From NCBI GenBank assembly GCA_026874595.1, contig CM049321.1, positions 4,457,479 through 4,521,478 of the forward strand: 64,000 bases of DNA, written 5' to 3'. Positions 37,773 through 48,721 of this stretch are shown in pieces (position 1 is the stretch's first letter; each line of letters opens with the position of its first letter). The position numbers and the translations under genes were made by a program. Under the pieces are notes generated by a model that was given only the letters and a program-made list of their open reading frames with translations, was not told the DNA's origin and did no database searches. This stretch comes from Sipunculus nudus. Taxonomy: Eukaryota > Annelida > Sipuncula > Golfingiida > Sipunculidae.

Positions 37773-38750
37773 TGACTGTGTGCTATAATTAACTTTTAGA
37801 ACGAGACGCTGTTTATTTGTTGAAAAGATGGCAGGTTTGCTTGTGTAACAGAGACTGCATGCGTGTGGGCATATGTGTGCGAGGGTGTGTGTGTGTGCTT
37901 TGGTGAAAGGGGGAGATAGGGACAGAGGCGATGTGTGTGTGTATGGTTGTTTGTTGGATAGACCATGTATGCAGTTGTGTGTCGCGGGCGCCCGCGCAAG
38001 AAAGAGAGGGGGGGGTACTGTATTCTAGAGTGTGACAAAGTGCCGGAAAAGAAAGTAACGAAAAGTCTCGCAAGAGAGAGACCGTGTTTGTGGTAGGGTG
38101 TGGCCGTGAGCGTTTGTGTGGGTGACTGTCTAGCAAGTAAATTAACTGGGTAAGCTTGGTCTTCTTTCTGCACCTGAAAAGACAATACGTTCGTCTCGAT
38201 TAATTTTTGGAAGTAAATAATTCTTCCTGTCATAATTGTCTCTGCCATGCATCAGCGGTTTAACAAAAGCATAAGCTAAACTAATAAACTCTGTAAATTC
38301 AGTGTTTTATGATGTATATATCAATTATTAGAAGTCCTTTTTACATATCAAACAATGTTTCTTCTTTTGTTAAGGTCCAAATTGTTCGTAAATTTAATAT
38401 AGAGCTATATTTATATGTCAATACAATTCTTATTAATTTTTCTTTGCTGTTACATTAAAAATCTTATATGTTACGAAATTATAACTTAAAATGAATTAAG
38501 GTAAAGAAAATCGTTGCATCAATATGACTAACGATAAAAGGGTGTTTAAGTAAGCGTTAGACTGATCATGGTTGGCCTTAAATTGTATAATATTATATAC
38601 ACCTCGCGCCATGCTTAAAGGATAGCTTTAGTATTCCAATCTGCAATTTAAAGTATTATATGAGTATATGTATGTGTGTGTGTGCACGTTTATGTAATCG
38701 TTGCTTTGGGTAGATCATATCTTCTAACTCCACCTGAAATAACAAAATTG
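35720..38750. repeat. GT/GA-rich low-complexity blocks with a repeated acceptor-like motif
   Basis: Blocks of GTGTGT and GAGAGA (35740-35890, 37300-37790, 37850-38130, 38665-38695), including pure GA near 37364-37392 and 37709-37766. On the minus strand each of three blocks is preceded by a similar T-rich, acceptor-like boundary: TCTTTTCAG then ATGCAAACAGGAAAG (about 35915), TCTTTTCAG then GTGCAGAAAGAAGAC (about 38175), TTATTTCAG then GTGGAGTTAGAAGAT (about 38735). The long His/Thr/Ser open frames arise from the simple repeats. C-runs also occur at 36451-36470 and 36641-36654. Confidence 0.6.
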
Positions 38751-39219
38751 TCGTTTCCGTTAAATCCAGTCCAAAAACGTATATAGTATAGTATCTTAAA
38801 TCACAGAATATGTCTGGAGTAAATATCATGATCTGAAATATTAAGGCAGAGACCTCAACATATGTTAGGTGCCATTAATGAAGTAATCTTTATAACTATT
38901 ACCAGATATTTTTTTCTACAGACCAATTCTAGATATTTTACTTTATAAAATATGTAAACTTTCAATTTTAATTTTTGTTAGACGAAACGATTAGGCACAG
39001 ATAAGTTCACCATAAATATGTTAAATTTATCAATTTAAAATAGAGATTCCTCTCAAATAAAATCATTTACCAAATATTAAATCACACAATAAATGAACAT
39101 GCAGATGCAAATAATGCAAACGGATCACATGAAATATTTTAATATGAAACAAGTAGAAAATGTAGAAAATGGATATGACAATCAGTATGCATTCAATGAT
39201 AATGATAAATGGCTATGAT
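38751..39219. other. 3' flank of the phosphodiesterase gene, nothing seen
   Basis: AT-rich sequence between the GT-rich blocks and the stop codon of the minus-strand phosphodiesterase. I see no feature in it. Confidence 0.5.
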
Positions 39220-40251
39220 CTAACAAAACGTCCTTGAGCACATTTCCATAATTTGACTATTTAGGAATCGCCTAGCTGACTGTGGAAAGTCAGTGAAAAA
39301 CCCATCAACCCCGGCACGCATAAAATGTTCGTATTCTGCGTGTGGGTCATGTCCATAATCCCAAGCCAGATACTGTGGCTCATTGCGGAAAGAATACGGA
39401 TGCACCTTTAAGTTATACTTGTGTGCGCGTTTGACTAGACTTGTGATCTGCTGTATACGTTTGTCTTTTGTTTCAATCACCATATCTTTAGACGGACCAA
39501 TCCCTGCGCAGAATGTAGACAGCGCGCGCAGTCGCCGATCGCTGACGTCATCAGTTTTGTGAAGCAGCAGCGCTAGGGAAACATTTGTCAGGCGCGCGAG
39601 TCGTCTCAAACTCATCTCACTGAAAGACTGGATAATGCACGAGTCGTCACGGCTCAAATACCCGAATCTACGCAGCTCAGACACTAATAAACTCTCAATA
39701 GTCGCATCAGCATTGCGTATAAAATCTAAACTATTTACCCACTCTGGATACTTGGTTTCTGGGTATATTCCCACCAGACGAGAGGCATTTTGCGCAATCT
39801 GAATAAATTCAGCAAACGTTAGCACTTGATAAAGTCCGTTGTAACCAGGATCTCTGAACGAAAACCTCTGTTTTACGCGCAAGCTCTTGAGTTCAGTCAA
39901 GGTCAGATCAACAGTGAATACATCAGTGACGTATTTACCGATATCGTCCACAAACCGCGTGGTGATTTTCTCAGGGAAAACGTCAATGGCGTCAGTGACG
40001 TTACTCAGCCAGGCGTCGTGGATACAAACCAAGATGAGATCTCTGGTGACTCCAAGGTCGCATTCTATGTAGTCAGCTCCTTGTTGTATAGCTAACCTGT
40101 GCGCTGCCGATGTATGCTCTGGACGGACCCCGCTGCTTCCGCGATGTGCGATGACCATTGGATGGTGGGTTGGGGACTGAAGCGCGCCCCGCTCCCCTCC
40201 TGCTAAACTCACAAAACAAACCGCGAACACAGCCAGCAACATCGAACTCAT
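39220..40251 (-). CDS. GlpQ-type glycerophosphodiester phosphodiesterase, secreted, intronless
   Basis: 343 aa from ATG at 40251-40249. The frame extends 15 codons further to a GTG, but an ATG start is expected in an animal and places the signal peptide (MSSMLLAVFAVCFVSLAGG) at the terminus. A single TIM-barrel GDPD domain fills the rest. Catalytic features: HRG at 36-38, ExD metal ligands E63 and D65 (YIECDLGVTRD), second catalytic His in IHD (H78-D79), GIYPETKYP, a QSF motif, KVHPYSFRNE and GVDGFFTDFP near the end. It should hydrolyse deacylated phospholipids to glycerol-3-phosphate and an alcohol, outside the cell or in a vesicle. Order and motifs follow bacterial periplasmic GlpQ closely, more than the animal GDE1/GDPD families as I know them. 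It is a single exon with higher GC than its surroundings. N-x-S/T sites (NVT, NAS, NVS) suit secretion. Confidence 0.93.
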   Translation of the reverse strand: MSSMLLAVFAVCFVSLAGGERGALQSPTHHPMVIAHRGSSGVRPEHTSAAHRLAIQQGADYIECDLGVTRDLILVCIHDAWLSNVTDAIDVFPEKITTRFVDDIGKYVTDVFTVDLTLTELKSLRVKQRFSFRDPGYNGLYQVLTFAEFIQIAQNASRLVGIYPETKYPEWVNSLDFIRNADATIESLLVSELRRFGYLSRDDSCIIQSFSEMSLRRLARLTNVSLALLLHKTDDVSDRRLRALSTFCAGIGPSKDMVIETKDKRIQQITSLVKRAHKYNLKVHPYSFRNEPQYLAWDYGHDPHAEYEHFMRAGVDGFFTDFPQSARRFLNSQIMEMCSRTFC

Positions 40252-43200
40252 CAAGATCAGCTTCTCTCTCCGTCCACTTAGCAAATGTTCCCTCACTGGT
40301 CAGTGAGACCGTACAGGTACTTGCTTACTAATGTGCAGGCTTGCCACAGATGGTGAATGCAGTGTTTCCTGGGGATCTTTTGTAGGTATCGACGTATACT
40401 CCAGTTGGGTGAGCTGGGAGCCAAGGCCAATCAGAGAACAAGCCCCGGTCAGACCAGTGACCGGTCCGAGCCGGTTTTGTTTGCCTCGCAAGTGATTGTA
40501 CGATGTTCCATCAGTGGCCCACGAGTGTAGCTCCCAATTACTCCCATACGTGGTTACATACCTGATCCAACACGTTCTATAGGTATTGCGTCATACACAG
40601 CGCACCAAGGCCAGCCGTGGGCATAATGCGCCTTTCTTTGCGATAAATGTAATAAACACTCCGTTAATAATGTGTGAGAAACGTTCAGTGTGATATGAAT
40701 CCCACCAACGTTTATTATTATTAAAATAACTTTAATTCCTTGTATTAAACACAAATGATATCTGGAGCAGTTTTTATACCTTAACGTTATGTTGACGTAT
40801 TTAATCTTAAGCAATATTTTAAATTATAATTTCATATCGAGCCCAAATTGACAGCGTTTTTTATAACTTTAATGAAATAACATTTAATGTATGGTGATTT
40901 TTATATTACATTATATAAACGTACAGTATATGTACATTAATGTGTAAACCAGCATCTAATGTAGCCTAAACATGCATAGTTTTAATAATAACATTTATAC
41001 ATGTGACATTTTCAGTTTTATTCACATATATGTTTAAATATGCATTTATGAAGCATGTATTTATTTGAAGAACGCCTACAGGCTGCTCAACACTTTATTG
41101 TATATTCAATGTTATAATTAAGAAAATAAACATATACTTTAAACTAATATATTCATATTAATTAATTAGATTTTCAAAATAATTAATACTAGAGTTAAAT
41201 TAATTATAAGTGATTCACGTAATATAGGGACGCGGGACGGTTCACCTTGCATGTTTGCACTGGTCACGGCCATATTACTTTTTTAAGTTTGTCTATACCT
41301 TTACATGCTAACGTATATGCAATAATTTAAAACAAGCAATGAATAAATTCCAATATTGATTACCAATTTTATCAACCGAGATCCAAATTTTTAAATGAAA
41401 TTCCATCGTAATACGGGGGTACTTTTTTAAAGATTTCATATATACAGACATAATGACTTACGTATGAATTAGATACAAACAAAAACATTTAAAATCTACG
41501 TCAATCACCAATTTCCATCCAGAGGGTAACTGGAGACGTGTCGTACTCAGAAATTAAAAAAAAAAACGAGGCACGAACGGGCAGAAAACAAATATACAAT
41601 AGGACAAAAGTCTACCACTGAAAATGACTGTCATCCCAAATTGTCTACATTCGACATGGTTACAGTCATTTAGCTATTTACTTATTTGTTTGTTTGCAGA
41701 TAAAGTCATTTCTTCATGATTTGTTATGTTATCTTGCATTTTGAACACGTGATAGTCCATTCAGCCCATAACGATCATGGGCTGTGTAATTTGCATGGTT
41801 GATGTATCACTTGCTCTTGTATAGTACAAGCAAGAGGATAAATTAGGTTATCACCTGCATGTTGGATAAATAATTACGGTAATCAGTATGATGAAAGGCC
41901 TTCAAAGCTCTTATTTAAATACCTGTAATTGTATATCATATATATGAAAAGTACTCTTTTAGGATCATCATTCATTCAAATATACCATGGAATTATACAA
42001 GAGTAACGTAGACGTTTGGGGAAACATCTGATAGTCATAAATCACTAATACTAACATAACTAGTATGTTTCTTATGTGATAATTGTGTTAATCATATATA
42101 TACGAATGATGTTTTATGAAAAGGGTGAATACATTGTGGGAAATATCTGATTATGAGAATAGAACTGATAGATCATATCGAGTGATAATACAGGATATGA
42201 TCGTTCCGTGTAATGCATGACGAAATATAAACAACCAATTGCACCAGTTTTTAGTATTATAAAACTACTTTACAGATAAAGATATTTGCTTAAACTTAAA
42301 TTAAGTGATTTTTCATTATAAATAACATCTCAATTTAATAAATAAATCTATGTTTGCATGTGCCGCTGTATGAGCTGATCTGTGTGTTATTACACGAGTC
42401 ACGCGTGAACATATAACAATGGTCCTTGCGTCCAGTAGTGACCACATGGCCAGCTGGACAGTGAAGGCACGAGTGAATGACCTCTGACCTCTCAGGCACG
42501 GCAGTGGACCATGAGTGACCAATTGTTCATATCGAAGCACGGCTGTACATGAGACTGCTGGAGCGTGTACAAATTGTAATCGCACAACCTGGATTTCCTT
42601 GAATTGCGTGTAGGGTGCAAATTACGTGGATATAGAAATTAATTTAAGCCAGCGAAATTAAAGTAACCCCAATCCTTCCTAAGTGCACAGTAATTAGTAC
42701 AGCTTAACTGCTTATGTGCAATACTAAAGCTAAAAATTCCGCGCAACATGGTCATGAATCACGCACACAAATATACGTATAAAAATAAACTTTAAGAACA
42801 ACATGTGTGTAACAGACGAACCGCTTTGCACTAGTAAACTAGATATGTATAAACTTTGTTCATTAGCGCATTTCTTTATATATATATATATAAAAATATA
42901 TATAGGCTTATAGAGTAAAGCGTTATAAAACATCAAGTTCACACGTTCGAATCATAAAGAAAGTTTAGAGTAACTTAATTATATTTTATACATGAAAATT
43001 ATTTCCTTTGATTAACTGTGTTATGTAAAAAATTGCCATTTTGTTGTGTTATATATCCGTGTATGTATGTGTGTTTTTTATCCATAATAACAATTCTTTG
43101 TCAAAATAAAAAATAATTCTCACTTTAAACAATTTTGAACCCTCTTTACTTACGTTCGATAAATTCATTTAATCGTTTTTTTTTTTCAAATAATATTCAT

Positions 43201-45569
43201 ACCACAAACTGTTCCATTATATTCCGTCGTGTGTTTTCATTTATCTTGACATTATTTGACGAGACTTGTGCTCCCATCTGTTGGAAAAGTGATATTTCAT
43301 GCTTGACTTGGGGGGGGGGGGGATTCTAGGGGCTAGACACGAGCCATCCCCCTTTTCGACTTAAAATATCTAGAAAATAGAACAGTAAATGATTGTTATA
43401 GAGCACTTTACCTTACCTTAGATTGGACCACTATAGGCTTTATATATTTTTTTCTAAAAAAATGTTAATATAGAGCGAGTAGACATCGTCCATACACCTC
43501 CCTCGGCTCATCATTTATACTGTCGCTAAATAAGCCCCGACCACAATTCTAAAATATGTTATCCTCCCCTGAATACAAGCTGACTAAACACTCTATATTT
43601 ACACATTTAACAGCGAAAAATTTCCATTTGTAATTAATTACTATATATGATTTTACTATCATCTGAGTATTTTAATATCCAATAAATTTGTAAAATAGAG
43701 GATGGAAAGCGTGAATGTTAACATTGCCCAACTGAAGGTATGGACTTATTAAGCAGCTTAATTTTCACCAACAGAGTCAGCTTGGGGTCTTGAGGCCCTT
43801 GGGTTTGAAAAAATTGAAGGAATAATTGTTTGTACCACCTGTTTATGATAAACAAATTATCACTCTATTCTTTATCTGCTCAATGGAACTGAATGTTGCT
43901 GAAATGCTAGCCTATATAATATATTGGTTTATAAACTAATAATCTTAATTGAGTTTCCAAAAGTATGGAATTAATGATTACGTTCACACATGCATAAATC
44001 CACACACACACACACACATATATATAGCTGAATACATTCATAGCACAATACAGCAGCGCGTCATATCCACAGTAAGTTAGTTGCACCTGTTTGCTCATGT
44101 AATTAAGCACCTGGACCTATATAAATCAAATTCATTCTGCACTCCAATTAACGTGTTCGTGAATTCTTGAACTGGGCTCGCACTTGATTTTTTTTTTTTT
44201 TTGCCTATACAGGTACGCCCCTGATCTTTTGTCGTTATAATGATAAATGAAACATATTTTTTATTATCTATTTATTATGTTTGCAAGAACTCGAGGCCGT
44301 AGTCCGCTCGGCCCTTGGTAAACCTAGTACTGCTCAAACCCGCAGATGTGCAGTTTATTGTGCACTTGAGTCTGTTCTTTTGTCTGTCCTTTGTAAATTT
44401 ACCTGTGTTTAATATATAAAGTATAGAGCGCCATTTTTCCGAAAGCGTCGGGGGTCTAGCTTTCTTTTAAAAAAAAACCGTCACTTTTCAAGCGGCAAGT
44501 TCGTACGATAAATAGGCCTAGTGATAAATTTAACCTCATTTTACTGATGGAACACCGTGTTTCTTTTCGACCAACGCAATTGATATATAAAATACTGGAT
44601 TTATTGCAGATCTTGGTTGGTAAAGATCGGCATTGGTAAAGCTATCTTATTTTCTTGGGCGCCCACAGGCGGCGCCAAAGCGGCACTCGCACAATGAGGC
44701 AAGGGAATACAAGTTTTCGAACGATCGAAGAGCCCACTAATTAAAATGGATAATATAAAATATTTAGATTCAACGAAGGTTTAAACTAATTGACTTCCCT
44801 AGCCGACGTCGCATATTGAAGACTTGTCACCACGGCAGAGCCGCTCGTCATCAAAGCAAACCGCTGTCATTTTTTTCTTATTTGACTCAATATCTCTGAC
44901 AAGTGACAGCAAGACGATTGTGTTTGAGTAATGTTCTTCTTGACAGTAAAAGTGAAACGTTGAATACGCTGAATAAAAGGGTGTCTAAGAAAATTACACA
45001 ATTGCTCTTGGGAACGAACTGCTTGTATGTATGGCCAGCCCCGCATGCTATGGTCTCGCATGAAGCTCACCTATGTTCATGCGAGTGAACTGCTCACTTG
45101 TTTGGCCTGACAGCCTAGCCCAAGCCGACGTATAATGCTTGCATGAGTACAAATAAGATATGGTTGATAACACACAAGTATTCCTGGATAAACTGCTCAG
45201 CCGCTTTCTGGGGGTATAGCCTGGTGTTGCGGGACTAGCTGTAGTTTTCACACATGTAACATACATGAAATAAACTTAATCATAAGCAAATCAATCAGTT
45301 ACCAAGCCCTTCTTGGGCTTATATGTCACCTCAAGTATATAGACAATTAATACATAGTGGTAGACTTTAACAATAGTAATTATCATTAGAATATACGGGT
45401 CCCAAGAAAGAGCGGTCCCAAGAGAGTATTCAGCTAAAATCATACAACCGACATTCATTAAATGAACCAATTGATCTGTTTTATAATGAAGAGGAAATTG
45501 TGCGTATAATTGCAAGAGGCTTTATCAAAAATAATTGTTCGGAATGCATTGTAAGTAGTACATTAAAAA
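40252..45569. other. Long AT-rich stretch with no gene seen
   Basis: Upstream of the phosphodiesterase the first 250 bp is relatively GC-rich and may hold its promoter; a possible acceptor (CTGACCAG) just upstream of the frame leaves room for a 5'-UTR intron. The rest is AT-rich with short TA and CA tracts (42876-42904, 43998-44025) and a G-run near 43310. The small open frames show no family features and no consistent splice context. Confidence 0.55.
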
Positions 45570-46235
45570 ATGAAGTGTTTTTCGTCTTCTACTTCACCAT
45601 TATTACATAAAGGACTAAAACCTTTTTTTCAATTTTTTGTTCCCCATATTTCTATTTGTAACGTCGAATTACAGAATGGATTTCGGAAAGGGCGATCTTG
45701 TACTGACCAAATTTTTGTAGTTACTTCACTATTAAGGAATCGATTATCTCAAGGTATAGAAACGCATGTCGCCCTAATGGACCTGGAAAAAGCTTTTAGT
45801 TAGGTGAATAGGAAATTACTCTTTTATCGGCTGCTAAAACTATATATATATATTGACGGTAAAATCTATAACGCCATAAAAAGTTTATATAGCGGTAATT
45901 CAGTCCATGTTAGGTAAAGTAATGTACACACAAATTGGTTTGAAGAACCATGCGGGCAAGGACAAGGTTATAATTTATCACCAACGCTTTTTAATATATT
46001 TATTAATGGTTTAGTAGAAACCTTAAATTAAGAGCCTTGTTATTGGTGTAATATTTGGAGACGACATTATATCTATGTTACTATATGCAGCTGATATTAT
46101 ATTAATGGCGAACACAGAGGCGGAACTAAAAAAATTAATTATTGCTCTTGAGTCGTGGTGTAACTCCTGGCAGCTTAAAGTGAACACTGTGAAGACAAAC
46201 ATTAAGTTCCTTACAATAAGTGTTTATTCTATAAT
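45570..46235 (+). mobile_element. Dead LINE: inverted reverse-transcriptase core
   Basis: Plus-strand reading gives NGFRKGRSCTDQI, then HVALMDLEKAFS (DxxKAFD box), GQGYNLSPTLFNIFINGL (the G.RQG..LSP.LF motif) and later WCNSWQLKVNTVKT, in order, with several stop codons and frameshifts. This is the palm region of a non-LTR reverse transcriptase. It lies in the opposite orientation to the LINE part at 46236-47740 and supplies exactly the RT section missing there. Confidence 0.8.
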
Positions 46236-47740
46236 CAGGGCACTATAAACTTTTTCAACGCATGATAAAAAAACTAATGCCCCTGTAATTCAAAGGTTCA
46301 ATGGCATCTTTGCCAGGTTTAAGAACTGGAGAGATATCGGCTTGAGACCAACATGCCGGAGTAATACCATTAGAGAAAATACAATTAGAGCGATAACTTG
46401 TACATGAATAGTTTAACATTAGAGCATGTTAGTACTTCATTGGGAATCAGGTCGGGACCTGCCGCCTCATTTACTTCAAGACGTTTTATGACCCTTTCGA
46501 TTTCATCAAAAGATATTTCTCTATTCATGTGAATGTTTTCTTGTACTGTGGTAATGACATCCAATTTTCTCGATCTCCCAATCTACCAAGCACTTCATAG
46601 TAAAACTTAAGATTGAAATTATATTCACCAAGACTGGTTCCTTGATATAAATTAGAAAAATCCTCGAACCACTTGTCTTTCACCAATTTCGGTTCAGTTA
46701 CAATTGATTGGCCAATGTGGGCGAAAGAAGGACGAGGTTTCAATGCACGGGAGGAATTCTTTGGATCAAGTTTGCGTATTCTATTCCAGAATACTTTCTC
46801 AGCCAAATTTTGACAATTTATCCTATGTTTCAAGTTGTAGGCGATTATATAACTTTTCTTTAGTCCGTAGTAACTTATCAAAATTTCTCCTGAAGAAGAG
46901 AAAGATCTAGATAACATAAGTGCATATATAGTCTTGTTCAGGACCAGGACCTTTGAACCTACGGAACAGTTTCTCTGCCTGCTTATACTCACACCAAACA
47001 TTCTTTAATTCATTGTCCCAGAAGGGTTTCTGTTTATGTTTTAGCGGCATTTGTACCTCTGTTTTAGGTCCTGTTGATTTTACTTTGTGAAAATCAATAA
47101 ATGTATCCATTTCGTTCAGAATAATGTGACAAAATTCCTCGTAACACCGATCTATATTAGAGCAATCAAAGTTTTGAGCCACATTCCCTAGGTTAATCGC
47201 TATACTATCATTATAAAAAACCCGCTTTAGGATTGTCAAATCTATATATTCGTTTACTACAGGAGTTCGCATTTTAGGCCGATGATAGAACTTTATGCCT
47301 TGAAATATTGTCAAATTCATCGTCAATTAGAATTTCTGCAAACAGAAGTGGATGTTCTGTAGCTTTATACAATTACTGGATAGCAGAGGCATCAGCTGTA
47401 ATTTTTCAATCAGTTCATTTGCCTGAACAATTTTGAAGTTTGTTACCCGTTTCAAACATTCATTAGGAATAATTAAGTAGTTAACAATAGATTTATCTCT
47501 AGTTGAGATAAAAGTGAAGTCGTTTTGTTCTGGATTCACCCTACCATTAACTATACCGGTCTTGGATTTATGTAGACATTCCTGTAAAGAAGATCCAAGC
47601 ATGTTTTTACATACATCCAGCACTTGTCTGTTTTGAATATCATCCTCTGCAATAGTATCACTCAGGTTCCCTAGTCTGGCATTGAAATCACTAGCAATGA
47701 GGAGGTAATCACCACTGGACTTAAACACCTGACTGCACGC
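46236..47740 (-). mobile_element. Dead LINE: endonuclease, linker and start of RT
   Basis: On the minus strand, 47728-47327 reads GDYLLIASDFNARLGNLSD and DFTFISTRDKSIVNYLIIP, the C-terminal half of an APE-type endonuclease. 47326-46525 is the linker between endonuclease and RT (KPFWDNELKNVWCEYKQAE, then KVFWNRIRKLDPKN). From 46525 down come ISFDEIERVIKRLEVNEAAGPDLIPNEVL, written here as ISFDEIERVIKRL and NEAAGPDLIPNEVL, then PVLKPGKDAIEPLNYRGIS with frame breaks, and finally VEKVYSALIIE. The 5' half of the endonuclease is missing and several frames are broken, so it is inactive. Confidence 0.78.
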
Positions 47741-48721
47741 CCTTGTGACTGGTAATTATATATCAGTTACAAAAAAATTATTTGAGATATTTATATACGA
47801 ATAAATTTTCGGTTCCAGATTAAAAATTTCGGAAAAACGAATTTCAGAAATTCGACATTCGGAAAACGGCGCTCTACTGTTACTCCTAAAGTGCAGGATT
47901 TATGATATTGAAATTTGTGAAGAGGGACACCAATACATGAGAAAGTGATGATGTTTCCTACTTAACTATACAGGTGGCTTCTTGATAATTATTTGTCCGT
48001 CTGGCAATTTTCAGAAAGAAATAGTATGTGGTGCTTTAACCCGATGAAATACATGTACATCGGTTTTATATATGGTATTTATTCAACCGATCAGGTAAAT
48101 TCCATTACATTGTTGTATACATGCAAGTCATACATCAGTAAAACTCTAATTGTTTTTGGTTTGGAGTAGGACGAAGATTCTTAATTAAGGGAATCTCACA
48201 TCAAAGTCACGTGATGACCCTATACACTTAATTTGGACAGTATCTTACGTCGAACGTGAGGACTGAATAACGGCAGGAGGGGTTGTCATCTGGTGGAACT
48301 GACCTGAGACATGCCTGGCAGTGCAAGCATTTGTTATGTCCAAATATTTTACATTTTAATTACTGAATTATAAATATTACCATTAATTTCAAGTATCGTT
48401 AAAATAATAGAGAAGTAACAATGCTGTATTCGTAGAGAATTAAATACTTAATTGCTTGTAATAATACCGCCCGATTTAAATAATTTTATTAAATCAAGTA
48501 TCCTTTTTACATTTATACGTGGAAGAAACCTGGCAGTGCTTATATTCGTGTTCACTGACTGCATGAAGGGAATAACAAGTGCACATGATGACAATCTAAG
48601 GAAGGAAAGTCCATACTTTAAACGCTTATATCACGCCATCGGGACATTGAAGGTCGTCTGAAGGTCGTCTCATAAATTGGACAAATAAAATATAAAACAT
48701 ATCATGTGACATGTAACATAT
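47741..48721. other. 3' flank of the sulfotransferase, no gene seen
   Basis: AT-rich. It contains a short TTCGG-rich patch at about 47810-47870 with a small palindrome (CGAATTTCAGAAATTCG). A minus-strand AATAAA at 48490-48485, about 230 nt after the sulfotransferase stop, is a candidate polyadenylation signal. Confidence 0.5.

Noticed and set aside
37179-38248. Long minus-strand frames rich in His, Thr and Ser
   Set aside because: They are translations of GA and GT simple repeats.
39826-40095. Plus-strand open frame of 89 codons
   Set aside because: It is the antisense shadow of the phosphodiesterase coding sequence.
40252-40296. Extension of the phosphodiesterase to an upstream GTG
   Set aside because: Animal genes start at ATG, and the ATG at 40251 places the signal peptide correctly.
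41810-41845. Hairpin around CTTGTATAGTACAAG
   Set aside because: The stem is short and imperfect beyond about five to six pairs; nothing supports an RNA gene.
42930-42960. Possible tRNA T-arm (GTTCGAATC)
   Set aside because: No cloverleaf can be built from the flanking sequence.
45291-45515. Minus-strand frame as the LINE C-terminus
   Set aside because: The content does not match the end of any reverse transcriptase I know; left unassigned.
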